From: Nonomuraea sp. SYSU D8015
GTDB lineage: Bacteria; Actinomycetota; Actinomycetes; Streptosporangiales; Streptosporangiaceae
Direction of reading: 5' to 3'
DNA: 64,000 bases
Assembly: GCF_008065375.1 (NCBI RefSeq)
Contig: NZ_VJYI01000010.1
Location: 248,001 to 312,000, forward strand
Part shown: positions 18,397 through 26,352 of the stretch, piece by piece
Layout: every line of letters begins with the position of its first letter
Numbering within the stretch: position 1 is the stretch's first letter
The notes under the pieces: model-generated
Databases searched by the model: none
What the model saw: the letters and a program-made list of their open reading frames with translations, nothing else
What the model was told of the DNA's origin: nothing
Position numbers and translations under genes: made by a program

Positions 18397-19346
18397 ACCG
18401 CGAACAGGTGAGCCGGGTGCTCCAGCAGCACGGCGCGCTCATGGTGCTGGGCGTGCTGGTGATCGTCGGCAGCCTGGCGTTCGACTCCTTCGCCACGCCG
18501 GGGAACGCGGCCAGCGTCGTGGTGTCCTCGTCGTTCCTGGCGATCATCGCGATCGGGATGACGTTCGTCATCATCAGCGGCGGGATCGACCTGTCGGTGG
18601 GGTCGCTGTTCGTGCTGGGCGGCGTGCTGGCGGCCTACGGCTCCCAGTACGGCCTCGCCGTGGCGCTGCTGCTGCCGCTGGCGGTGTGCGGGGCGGTCGG
18701 CCTGCTCCAGGGGCTGGTGATCGCCAGGACGGGGATGGCGCCGTTCATCGTCACCCTGGCCGGCCTGCTCGGCGTCCGGGGGCTGATGCTGGCGATCTCG
18801 GACGAGGGCGCGACCACGTACCTCGTGAAGGACCCCGCCTTCGCCGTGCTGGGCCAGGGCGCGGTGTTCGGCCTGTCCTACCCCGTGTACGTCACCGCCG
18901 CCCTGGCGGTGGCCGCGATGGTGCTGCTGCAACGGACCGGTTTCGGCCAGAACGTCTACGCCGTCGGCGGGAACGAGCAGGCCGCCGCCCTCATGGGCGT
19001 GCCGGTCGCCCGGACGAAGGTGTACGTGTACGTCATGTCCGGGCTGCTGGCCGGGCTGGCTGGGGCCCTGAACGCGGCCCGCCTGTCATCCGGCGTGACG
19101 ATCCTGGGCATCGGGCTCGAACTGGACGCCATCGCCGCCGTGGTGATCGGCGGCACCCTGCTGACCGGGGGAGCGGGCGGGATCACCGGCACGGTCGCCG
19201 GGGTGCTGCTGCTCGGCGTCATCCAGAGCCTCATCAACCAGGTGGGCAGCCTGACGTCGGCGTTCCAGCAAGTCGTGAGCGGGGTGTTCCTGGCGCTCGT
19301 CGTGGTGGCGCAGCGGCTGCTGAGCAAGGCGCAACGGCTGACCTGA
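18393..19346 (+). CDS. Sugar ABC permease (YjfF-like)
   Basis: This is a second RbsC-type permease, 317 residues, with the hallmark SGGIDLSVGSLFVLGG and the loop VGGNEQAAALMGVPVART. The ATG at 18393 overlaps the preceding TGA (ATGA), a typical coupling arrangement; an in-frame start further upstream would lie within the previous gene. With the YtfT-like partner it completes a four-component importer (binding protein, ATPase, two permeases). The operon closes at the terminator just downstream. Confidence 0.9.
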   Translation: MNREQVSRVLQQHGALMVLGVLVIVGSLAFDSFATPGNAASVVVSSSFLAIIAIGMTFVIISGGIDLSVGSLFVLGGVLAAYGSQYGLAVALLLPLAVCGAVGLLQGLVIARTGMAPFIVTLAGLLGVRGLMLAISDEGATTYLVKDPAFAVLGQGAVFGLSYPVYVTAALAVAAMVLLQRTGFGQNVYAVGGNEQAAALMGVPVARTKVYVYVMSGLLAGLAGALNAARLSSGVTILGIGLELDAIAAVVIGGTLLTGGAGGITGTVAGVLLLGVIQSLINQVGSLTSAFQQVVSGVFLALVVVAQRLLSKAQRLT

Positions 19347-19350
19347 CGCG

Positions 19351-19377
19351 CGATGTGTCCTCCCGGAGGGCACATCG
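19351..19377 (+). terminator. Terminator of the sugar operon
   Basis: A 12-bp stem (CGATGTGTCCTC with GAGGGCACATCG, one T-G wobble) closes a 3-nt loop five bases after the last permease stop. No U-run follows. Confidence 0.7.
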
Positions 19378-19415
19378 ATCATGAAACATGAAAGCGATTT
19401 GCAAGATTACGCGCT

Positions 19416-19421
19416 CATAAT
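19416..19421 (+). promoter_or_regulatory. -10 box of the second kinase gene, leaderless
   Basis: CATAAT ends 6 nt before the ATG at 19428 in a local AT-rich patch, with no Shine-Dalgarno. A leaderless transcript starting at the ATG is likely. No convincing -35 was seen. Confidence 0.45.
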
Positions 19422-19427
19422 CCCGCT

Positions 19428-21572
19428 ATGCCGTCGATAGGTGAACTCAGGCCAGGAGATCCCCCGGCACTCGGAGGTTTCGAGATCTGGGGACGACTGG
19501 GAGAAGGCGGGCAGGGCGTGGTCTACCTGGGCGCCGACGGCCAGGGGCGACAGGTGGCCGTCAAGTGGCTGCACCCGCACCTGGCGGGCGACGCGGTGGC
19601 GGCGGAGCGCTTCGCCCGCGAGGCGGCGGCCTCCCAGCGGGTGGCGCCGTTCTGCACCGCGAGGGTGCTGGCCACCGGCGTGCACGAGGACCGTCCCTTC
19701 ATCGTCAGCGAGTACGTGGACGGGCCGTCCCTGCACCAGGCGGTCTCCCGGGAGGGGCCGCGCTCGGAGACGGCGCTGTACCGGCTGGCCATCGGCACCG
19801 CCACCGCGCTCGCCGCGATCCACCAGGCAGGGATCGTGCACCGCGACTTCAGCCCCACCAACGTGCTGCTCGGCGGCGAGGGCCCGCGCGTGATCGACTT
19901 CGGCATCGCCAGGGCGCTCGACGCCACCTCGACGATCACCACCTCGCCGGTGGGCACCCCGGCGTTCATGGCGCCCGAGCAGATCCTCGGCCACCCGGCC
20001 GGCCCGGCGTCCGACATGTTCGCGTGGGCGAGCACGATGGCGTTCGCGGCCTGCGGCACAGGGCCGTTCGAGGCCGGCAACGTGCCGGCGATCATTCAGC
20101 GCGTCCTCCACACCGAGCCCGACCTGGCCGGGGTGAGCGGGCCGATGCGCGAGGTCGTGGCCGCGTGCCTCGCCAAGGATCCGGCGCGGCGCCCGACCGC
20201 CGAACAGGTGATCCTGCGCCTCCTCGAGCACCCGGCCACCTCGAATCCGGATGAACTCCAGCAGGCGGCCGCCATCGCGGGCGGGGGCGCACAGGCCCCG
20301 TGGCAGCCGCCCGGATCCCCGCCACCCGCTTCGCCCCTGCCGCCCGGCCCCGGGCCGGCGGCCTGGTCGCCTCCGGGGGCCGCGCCCCAGGGCTCGCCGT
20401 CGCACTCGGGGCCCCAGCCGTTCACCGGTCAGCCCGCCTTCGCGCCGGCCGCGTACCAGCAGGTCGGGCCGTATGGCGTACCGCAACAGCCGCCCCGCAA
20501 GAAGCGGGGCTGGGTGATCGGGGCGAGCGTGGCCGCCGTGGCCCTGGTCGCCGCCATCGCCATCGTCGTCGTCTCGGTCCTCAACCTGCCCATCAAGCCG
20601 CAGGCCCGGCCCACGGGCACGCCGGCCACCCAGGCCGCCACGCCGTCGCCCACGCCCTCCCCGGTCCCGACCGCGAACCTGAGCACGGTGAAGCTTCCCG
20701 ACACCGACGCCACCCTGCACGAGAGCCCGGCCGACCCGATCAGGATCACCACGTTCATGGTCAGGGACCCCAAGACCAAGGACTGGGTGTACTACTCGCG
20801 CGACTCCCTCACCGGACCGTTCAGGAAATATCCGGACATGTTCGAGAGCATCGTCTCGCCCGACGGCCGCTACCTGGCCCAGCGCGGCAAGAACTTCACC
20901 GACGGCTACGACACCGTGGAAATCACCGACAGGACGACGGGCGAGCGCTTCTCGGTGCGGACCTCGAAGGAGCCGCTCATCGGGTCCGTGGAGGCCTGGT
21001 CGCGCGACAGCACCCGCCTGCTGGTCGACATCGGCAACTCCGTCAAAGACGACTGGCAGTCCACCGGTTTCGCCATCGTGGACGTCGCCGCGCGCACCGC
21101 CGACGTCGTCTCGCTCAGAGAGGGCTCGCTCAAGAACGTCAGGTACGGCTTCGACCAGGACGACAGCGGCGTGGTCGTCCTGTCGACCGAAGCCTTCCAG
21201 CAAGCCCTGCGCTTCTTCGACACCGACGGCAGGCGCGTGCGCCGCATCCCCAACGTGGGCACCGGTTACGCCAACTACCTGTTCTCACCGAGCGGCGAGA
21301 AGTTCGTCACCGACTGCCCGGGGCTGGACAGCGGCAACAGCTGCGTCTACGACTCCCGGTCCGGCGCCGAGCTGAGGCGCGTCGCATCGAGCTGCTCGGG
21401 GCCGGCGACCTGGTTCGACGACGACCACCTGGTCTGCTGGGTGCAGAACGCGCCCGGCAAGAGCCAGATGCAGGTCATCGACTTCACCGGCAAGGTCGTG
21501 CGCCTGCTGGTGGACATTCCCTCCGACGCCGCCAACTTCGACATCGTCTACACCTACACGCACCGCAACTGA
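19428..21572 (+). CDS. Receptor-like Ser/Thr protein kinase with extracellular sensor
   Basis: This is a protein of 714 residues. The kinase domain covers about 1-275: glycine loop GEGGQG at 25-30, VAVKWL with Lys46, HRDFSPTN at 138-145, DFG at 157-159, then APEQIL. The catalytic loop has Ser where most kinases have Lys (HRDxxPxN, second position after Phe), a variant common in actinomycete kinases that does not by itself imply inactivity. A Pro/Gly-rich juxtamembrane region precedes one transmembrane helix (about 364-390). The last 320 residues form a beta-rich domain with repeated Asp/Gly turns, possibly a propeller-like sensor. Substrate and signal are unknown. Confidence 0.88.
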   Translation: MPSIGELRPGDPPALGGFEIWGRLGEGGQGVVYLGADGQGRQVAVKWLHPHLAGDAVAAERFAREAAASQRVAPFCTARVLATGVHEDRPFIVSEYVDGPSLHQAVSREGPRSETALYRLAIGTATALAAIHQAGIVHRDFSPTNVLLGGEGPRVIDFGIARALDATSTITTSPVGTPAFMAPEQILGHPAGPASDMFAWASTMAFAACGTGPFEAGNVPAIIQRVLHTEPDLAGVSGPMREVVAACLAKDPARRPTAEQVILRLLEHPATSNPDELQQAAAIAGGGAQAPWQPPGSPPPASPLPPGPGPAAWSPPGAAPQGSPSHSGPQPFTGQPAFAPAAYQQVGPYGVPQQPPRKKRGWVIGASVAAVALVAAIAIVVVSVLNLPIKPQARPTGTPATQAATPSPTPSPVPTANLSTVKLPDTDATLHESPADPIRITTFMVRDPKTKDWVYYSRDSLTGPFRKYPDMFESIVSPDGRYLAQRGKNFTDGYDTVEITDRTTGERFSVRTSKEPLIGSVEAWSRDSTRLLVDIGNSVKDDWQSTGFAIVDVAARTADVVSLREGSLKNVRYGFDQDDSGVVVLSTEAFQQALRFFDTDGRRVRRIPNVGTGYANYLFSPSGEKFVTDCPGLDSGNSCVYDSRSGAELRRVASSCSGPATWFDDDHLVCWVQNAPGKSQMQVIDFTGKVVRLLVDIPSDAANFDIVYTYTHRN

Positions 21573-21757
21573 CGAAGCCCGAACCCGAGATCCGGCGGCA
21601 CCGCGTCATCGCCATCGACGGCGATCTCCGCGCCCTCCCGCAGGGGACGGGCGGCGGTGGCGGGCGTGGACCCCGCCGAGCGACTCCATGACGAGGGCGG
21701 GCGCGTGACCGAGGCCCTCCAGCGGCGGCAGAGAGGGCTGCGGGGTCAAGCGCGTGC

Positions 21758-21998
21758 AAGGCCGCGCCAGGGCCGAAGAGACGTTGCCTGCGCGCCCGGG
21801 CGAGTCGCTCGCCCTGATCGCGTTCGGCATGCGTCACGCCGAACGCATCGACCAGGCGCTCAGGGAGGCGCTGGCTGAGCATCCCGAACTGGAGGACTTC
21901 TTCGCCGTCTTCGTCAAGAACGCGTCCAGGGCGACGAGCGCGACGCGATCATCCTCACCATCGGGTACGGCGAGCACCGCGACGGGCGCATGCGCTAC
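21758..21998 (+). pseudogene. SF1 helicase C-terminal fragment, left of the IS
   Basis: In one frame the DNA reads RPGESLALIAFGMRHAERID and EHPELEDFFAVFVKN. A deletion then shifts it into another frame reading VQGDERDAIILTIGYG and HRDGRMRY. This is the helicase motif V region of large AAA/SF1 helicases that carry a C-terminal endonuclease-like domain. The homology stops abruptly at about 21998, the left end of the IS element, and resumes at 23866. About 8 nt are missing after VFVKN. The N-terminal bulk of the gene is absent, so it was already decayed. Confidence 0.7.
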
Positions 21999-22108
21999 CC
22001 AGATCGTCCGCAGTGCTCCGGCCTTGAGATCGGAGGTGAAGCGGACTTTCCCGCGTAGCGGGGCAAGGAAAGCTGATGCGACGCCAGGCGGACCGGCGTC
22101 TTGGCGGC

Positions 22109-22525
22109 TCAGACCGACCGGTTCTGCTGTTCGATGTACTGGCGCAGGACGCTGATGGGGGCGCCGCCGACCGAGCCGGCGAAGTAGGAGCCGGACCACA
22201 GCTTGTTCGCCCGGTAGTAGTGGCGGGCCAACTCCGGGAATTCCTGGCGCATCCTGCGGGAGGACACGCCCTTGAGGCTGTTGACGAGCCGGGACAGGGC
22301 GATCTTGGGCGGGAAGTTCACCAGCAGGTGGACGTGGTTGGCCCCGCCGTTGAACTCGGCCAGTTCGGTCTCGAAATCGGCGCACACATCACGCATGATC
22401 TGCTCCAGGCGTTCCAGATGGGTTCCGCTGAAAACGGGATGCCGGAACTTGGTCACGAAAACCAAGTGGGCGTGTAGCACGAAAACGCAGTGCCTGCCGG
22501 TTCTGATATCTCCATAATCGGCCAT
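22109..22525 (-). CDS. tnpA: IS200/IS605 Y1 transposase TnpA
   Basis: This is a protein of 138 residues, the normal length for the family. The HUH metal site is HVH at 64-66 (GANHVHLLVNF), and the catalytic tyrosine is Tyr130 in VLRQYIEQQ. The enzyme cuts and rejoins single-stranded DNA at the element ends by a 5'-phosphotyrosine link. All key residues are present. It is divergent from tnpB with 22 bp between the start codons, so both promoters must overlap the neighbouring gene's first codons. Confidence 0.93.
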   Translation of the reverse strand: MADYGDIRTGRHCVFVLHAHLVFVTKFRHPVFSGTHLERLEQIMRDVCADFETELAEFNGGANHVHLLVNFPPKIALSRLVNSLKGVSSRRMRQEFPELARHYYRANKLWSGSYFAGSVGGAPISVLRQYIEQQNRSV

Positions 22526-22547
22526 AGACCAATGCTAGAATGATCGT

Positions 22548-23810
22548 GTGCAGCCTCGTTGCTCCTACCGGATCGACCCGACACCTGCCCAGCGGATCGC
22601 GCCGGCCAAGGCGTTCGGGTGTGCCCGGGTGGTGTTCAACGACGCCCTCGCCCTCCGCAACCAGGCGCACCAGAACGGCGAACCGTTCATCACCGACACC
22701 GACCTGTCCGTCCGGGTCATCACGGCAGCGAAGAAGACCCCGGAGCGGGCCTGGCTGGCCGAGGTGTCCGCGGTCGTGCTGCAACAGGCCCTGGCCGACT
22801 GGACCACCGCGTTCCGCAACTTCTTCGACTCCCTCGCAGGCCGGCGCAAGGGGCCCAAGCTGGGGCCGCCGCGTTTCCGGTCCCGCAAGGACACCAGGCA
22901 GGCGATCCGGTTCACCAAGGACGCCCGCTTCGCCATCACCCCGGGCGGGCGGCTGCGGTTGCCGAAGATCAGGGATGTCGCGGTGCGCTGGTCGCGGAAC
23001 CTGCCCGCCGAACCCTCCTCGGTCACGGTGATCAAGGACGCTGCGGGCCGATACTTCGCCTCGCTGGTGGTCGAGGTAAAGTCCGAGCCGCTGCCCGACA
23101 CTGGCGGCGAGGTGGGGATCGATCTGGGGCTCGGTCACTTCGCGGTGCTGTCCGATGGCCGGAAGATCGACTCGCCCCGGTTCCTGCGCCGGGCGGAGAA
23201 GAAGCTCAAGCGCCTGAACAAGGCGCTGTCGAGGAAGGAGAAGGGCTCGGCGAACCGGGCCAAGGCCCGCCTGAAGGTCGCCCGGCAGCATGCGAAGGTC
23301 GCCGACGCGCGTCGCGAGTTCCACCACCAGCTCTCCACGGAGATCATCCGCGAGAATCAAGCGGTGTACGTGGAGGACCTGGCGGTGAAGGGGCTGGCGC
23401 GCACTCGGCAGGCCAGGAGCGTGCACGATGCCGGGTGGTCGGCGTTCACCGACATGCTGGAGTACAAGGCCAAGCGGTATGGCAGGACGTTCGCACGCGT
23501 CGACCGGTTCTTCCCGTCGTCAAAGCTGTGCTCGGTCTGCGGGGCGGTCGCCGACAGCATGCCGCTGCGGGTGCGGGAATGGGCGTGCCCGTGTGGGGCG
23601 GTCCACGACCGCGACATCAACGCCGCGATCAACGTCCGCAACGAAGGACGTCGCATCGTCGCCGCTGGACGGAAACCCGCGCCTGAGATGGGCGGGAAGC
23701 GGAGACGTAAAACGCCTGTGGAGACCGGTAAGACCAAGCCGCCCGCGCGTCCGCGCCGGCGGAAGGGCGCGGTCGGCGAAGCAGGAAGCCACGGGAGTGC
23801 CGCCGCATGA
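22548..23810 (+). CDS. tnpB: TnpB RNA-guided endonuclease (IS605 OrfB)
   Basis: This is a protein of 420 residues. The RuvC acidic residues are all present: Asp192 in GIDLGLGHFA, Glu276 in VYVEDLAVKGLA and the Asp of HDRDINAAIN (354-356). The zinc ribbon has CSVCG (328-331) and CPCG (347-349). TnpB uses an RNA from the element's right end to cut DNA next to a target-adjacent motif, favouring retention of the element. The last 45 residues are basic and low-complexity, and their DNA overlaps the probable omega-RNA. GTG at 22548 has a -10-like TAGAAT at 22536-22541, consistent with leaderless expression. Confidence 0.93.
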   Translation: MQPRCSYRIDPTPAQRIAPAKAFGCARVVFNDALALRNQAHQNGEPFITDTDLSVRVITAAKKTPERAWLAEVSAVVLQQALADWTTAFRNFFDSLAGRRKGPKLGPPRFRSRKDTRQAIRFTKDARFAITPGGRLRLPKIRDVAVRWSRNLPAEPSSVTVIKDAAGRYFASLVVEVKSEPLPDTGGEVGIDLGLGHFAVLSDGRKIDSPRFLRRAEKKLKRLNKALSRKEKGSANRAKARLKVARQHAKVADARREFHHQLSTEIIRENQAVYVEDLAVKGLARTRQARSVHDAGWSAFTDMLEYKAKRYGRTFARVDRFFPSSKLCSVCGAVADSMPLRVREWACPCGAVHDRDINAAINVRNEGRRIVAAGRKPAPEMGGKRRRKTPVETGKTKPPARPRRRKGAVGEAGSHGSAAA

Positions 23811-23865
23811 GTACGCGGGAGCGCAGGCCGAATCCCCGGGCCTTCAGCCTGGGGAGCGCGTCAAC
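23740..23865 (+). ncRNA. Probable omega-RNA (right-end RNA) of TnpB
   Basis: The right end contains CCCCGGGC-CTTCA-GCCTGGGG (8-bp stem with one wobble, 23834-23854) followed by AGCGCGTCAAC ending at 23865. This is the characteristic 3' end of TnpB guide RNAs, after which the guide is copied from flanking DNA. The guide here would start at 23866 with AATGGGGCCCGCTGCGGCGA, within the helicase remnant. The 5' end cannot be read from sequence, and 23740 is only an estimate overlapping the tnpB tail. Confidence 0.6.
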
Positions 23866-24165
23866 AATGGGGCCCGCTGCGGCGAGCGAGCGGCGGCTGA
23901 ACGTGGCCGCCACCCGCCCCAGCACCGGCTCACCCTGGTCAGTTCGTTCTCCAGCCACGACGTAGACCCCGCCCGCGTCACCAAGGCGGGCGTCCGGCTG
24001 CTGGCCGACTACCTGGAGTACGCCGGGGCGGCGCCCCGGCGCGACGCCTCCGGCGGGACGGCGCTCAACCCGTTCGAGGCCGACGTACGCGACCGCCTGC
24101 CAGGTACGGCTTCCGCGTCGACTTCGCCGCCACCCACCCGAAGGATCCACGCGGCGGGAGCTGGC
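23866..24165 (+). pseudogene. SF1 helicase C-terminal fragment, right of the IS
   Basis: The DNA right of the IS continues the helicase: ERRLNVAATR (helicase motif VI), then after a 1-nt loss HRLTLVSSFSSHDVDPARV, LLADYLEYAG and LNPFEADVRDRL. An internal deletion follows, and RYGFRVDFAATHPKDP appears in another frame, matching the start of the endonuclease-like domain. At least two frameshifts plus the IS show the gene is dead. After about 24165 the homology ends in a tandem repeat. Confidence 0.7.
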
Positions 24166-24167
24166 CC

Positions 24168-24259
24168 GCCGCGGGATCAGGCCAAGGTCTGCCGCGGGAT
24201 CAGGCCAAGGTCTGCGGCGGCATCAGCCCAGGGTCCGCTCCGGGATCAAGCTAGGGTCT
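24168..24259. repeat. 23-bp tandem repeat, four degenerate copies
   Basis: Units start at 24168, 24191, 24214 and 24237. The first two are identical (core GCGGGATCAGGCCAAGGTCT) and the last two diverge. The array links the helicase remnant to the end of the metallo-hydrolase gene, whose last codons and stop lie in the fourth unit. It may have arisen by slippage during decay of the locus. Confidence 0.8.
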
Positions 24260-25367
24260 CCCACCAGCCCTCGACCGCCGGAGCGGCGGTGGTGTCCACG
24301 GCCTCGCCGGGACGCGGCACGACGATCTTGACGTCCCGGGCCTTGGCCTCGCGCCACAGTCGCTCCACCGGCTCCGCCCACGGGTGCAGGGCCAGCGTGA
24401 ACGTCGCCCAGTGCACCGGCAGCAGCAGCGAGCCCCCGAGGTCGAGATGGGCGTTGACGGCCTCCTCCGGGTTCATGTGGATGTCCGGCCAGGCAGGGCT
24501 GTACGCGCCGATCGGCATCAGCGTCAGGTCGAACGGCCCGTGCGCCGACCCGATGCCCCGGTATCCCTCGAAGTAGCCGGAGTCGCCCGCGTAGAACACC
24601 CGCTTGCCGGCCCCGGCCACCACCCAGGACCCCCACAGCGTGTCGTTGCGGGTGAGCGCCCGCCCTGAGAAGTGCCGGGCCGCCGTGGCGACGAACCGCA
24701 GCCCCGCCACCTCGGCCTCCTCCTCCCAGTCGAGCTCGATGATCCGGAACGCGGGAACGCCCCACCGCTCCAGGTGCGCCCCGATGCCCAGCGGCACCAG
24801 GAACGGCGCCCTCTGCGTCCCGGTCAGCGACCGCACGGTCGCCATGTCGAGGTGGTCGTAGTGGTCGTGGGAGATCACGATCGCGTCGACCGGCGGCAGC
24901 TCGCGAAGCTCCACGGGCACCGGGTGGTGCCGCTTGGGGCCGACGAGCTGCGAGGGCGAGGGGCGCCTGCTCCACACCGGGTCGAACAGCACGCGCTTGC
25001 CCTCGATCTCCACCAGCGTGGAGGCGTGACCGTACCAGACGGCCCGCACGCCGTCGGCGGGCGGCGGATCGGACGGCGGCACGCGCAGCGGCACGGGGCC
25101 GGCGGGGCGGCGCTGCTCCTTGTTCTTGGTCAGCTCGCCGAGCAGGCCCACGGGCGGCGCGGTCATCAACGTGGTCGGCTCGGGCATGGGGTTGAAGAAG
25201 GTGCCGTCCTTGAACTGCGGCGAGCGGCGCATCCGCGCCACCCGGTCCGGGCCCGAGCGCAGAGGCCGCACGCCCAGCTCGGCCGGCACCTCGCGCAGCG
25301 CCCAGCCGGCCGCGGCGAGGGCCACGCCGCCCGCGAGGATCCGCCGTGCCGTCCGCATTCCTGCCAT
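24246..25367 (-). CDS. Metallo-beta-lactamase-fold hydrolase (NAPE-PLD/UlaG-like)
   Basis: This is a protein of about 373 residues with a short N-terminal hydrophobic segment (about 6-20) that may anchor it in the membrane. The metal site is SHDHYDHLD, with further ligands expected in ATAARHFSGR, FYAGDSGYFEG and LLPVHWATF. The arrangement of YGHASTLVEIEGKRVLFDPVWS before the HxHxDH motif resembles N-acyl-phosphatidylethanolamine phospholipase D and UlaG-type hydrolases. The substrate is therefore likely a phosphoester, possibly lipid-linked. ATG at 25367 fits AGGGGA 9 nt upstream better than the GTG at 25376. The stop lies inside the 23-bp repeat array. Confidence 0.85.
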   Translation of the reverse strand: MAGMRTARRILAGGVALAAAGWALREVPAELGVRPLRSGPDRVARMRRSPQFKDGTFFNPMPEPTTLMTAPPVGLLGELTKNKEQRRPAGPVPLRVPPSDPPPADGVRAVWYGHASTLVEIEGKRVLFDPVWSRRPSPSQLVGPKRHHPVPVELRELPPVDAIVISHDHYDHLDMATVRSLTGTQRAPFLVPLGIGAHLERWGVPAFRIIELDWEEEAEVAGLRFVATAARHFSGRALTRNDTLWGSWVVAGAGKRVFYAGDSGYFEGYRGIGSAHGPFDLTLMPIGAYSPAWPDIHMNPEEAVNAHLDLGGSLLLPVHWATFTLALHPWAEPVERLWREAKARDVKIVVPRPGEAVDTTAAPAVEGWWETLA

Positions 25368-25455
25368 CGCCCACACTCCCCTGAAAGTCTGTCCACTCCG
25401 CTCAACCGGGCGAAGAGCCCCCGGTGTTCCAGTGCCTACGATATATCGCGATAGG

Positions 25456-26244
25456 TCAAACTGCTTTGATGGCGCCGCCGTCGACGACGAAGTCGGCGCC
25501 CATGACGCTCGCGGCGTGCGGCGAGGCCAGCCAGGTCACCAGCGAGGCGATCTCTTCCGGTTCGATGAGCCTGCCGGTCGTCATGCCGGAGGCGGCCGGC
25601 AGAGCCTCGAGGAATCGCTCGTGATCCATGCCGTGCGCGGCCGCGACCGCGGCGCCGTAGCTGCCAGGGCCCACCCACAGCGAGGTGCGGACGACGCCGG
25701 GCGAGATCGTGTTGACGCGCACCCCCTGAGGGCCGAACTCCTCCGCCAGCGCCTTGCCGAAGGCGGTCAGCGCCGCCTTGGCCGTCGTGTACGGCGTCGG
25801 GCCGCCGTGCGGCATCCGGGCGCCGATGGAGGAGATGTTGATCACCGTGCCGCGGCGCCGGACGAGGCTGGGCAGGGCGGCCCTGGTGACGCGCACGGCG
25901 CTGAAGAGGTTGAGGTCGTACGTCTGGCGCCACAGGTCGTCGTCGAAGCCGAGGAACCCCCCGACCTGGCCCTCACCCCCGTCGCCGCCGCCGGCGTTGT
26001 TGACCAGCAGGTCGATCTCCCCGAGCTCGGCCAGCGCCCGATCGATCACCTCGCCGGGGCCGTGCGCGGTGGACAGGTCGGCCGCCACCGCGATGGCCCC
26101 GGTCTCCTTCAGCGCGGGCGGGGTCGTCCGCGAGGCGGCGACCACCCGCATCCCCTCGCCGGTCAGCGCCTGGACGATCGCCAGGCCCAGGCCCCTGCTC
26201 GCGCCGGTGACCACGGCCGTCTTGCCGCTGAGCCGCATGTCCAT
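25456..26244 (-). CDS. Short-chain dehydrogenase/reductase
   Basis: This is a classical SDR of 262 residues: cofactor motif TGASRGLG near residue 15, NNAG in LLVNNAGGG, catalytic Ser in INISSIGA and YTTAK with the active-site Tyr and Lys. The C-terminus ends GADFVVDGGAI, as in FabG-like enzymes. It oxidises or reduces a hydroxyl/keto substrate with NAD(P)H; substrate unknown. AGGAGG lies 5-10 nt before the ATG at 26244. The open frame continues far upstream, but that part is not family-like. It is divergent from a TetR gene with a shared operator, so TetR control is likely. Confidence 0.9.
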   Translation of the reverse strand: MDMRLSGKTAVVTGASRGLGLAIVQALTGEGMRVVAASRTTPPALKETGAIAVAADLSTAHGPGEVIDRALAELGEIDLLVNNAGGGDGGEGQVGGFLGFDDDLWRQTYDLNLFSAVRVTRAALPSLVRRRGTVINISSIGARMPHGGPTPYTTAKAALTAFGKALAEEFGPQGVRVNTISPGVVRTSLWVGPGSYGAAVAAAHGMDHERFLEALPAASGMTTGRLIEPEEIASLVTWLASPHAASVMGADFVVDGGAIKAV

Positions 26245-26292
26245 GGGTCCTCCTGAAATGAGTTGCGTCAGCCGAGATGCCATAACCCTAGA

Positions 26293-26316
26293 ACTTGCAA
26301 CAATGATGATGCAAGT
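26293..26316. promoter_or_regulatory. Inverted-repeat operator between SDR and TetR genes
   Basis: ACTTGCA (26293-26299) and TGCAAGT (26310-26316) form a perfect 7-bp inverted repeat with a 10-bp spacer in an AT-rich patch. On the minus strand a possible promoter for the SDR gene (TTGCAT, 18 bp, TAGGGT) overlaps it. It is most simply the TetR binding site. Confidence 0.65.
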
Positions 26317-26352
26317 AGAAAGAGAACCGCGACTTTGCCGTACCCTGTGAGG

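Larger units (their letters stand above)
21999..23865. mobile_element. IS200/IS605-family insertion sequence
   Basis: This element of about 1.87 kb carries divergent tnpA (22109-22525, minus) and tnpB (22548-23810, plus), with no terminal inverted repeats, as usual for the family. Boundaries were set by where helicase homology breaks and resumes. The left subterminal part has small hairpins (CCCGC/GCGGG at 22050-22062). The right end has an 8-bp stem (23834-23854) followed by GCGCGTCAAC, the typical omega-RNA-containing right end. Both genes look intact, so the element may be active. End coordinates may be off by a few bases. Confidence 0.85.

Noticed and set aside
24168..24259. CRISPR-like array
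   Set aside because: The 23-bp units are contiguous and degenerate, with no spacers and no cas genes.
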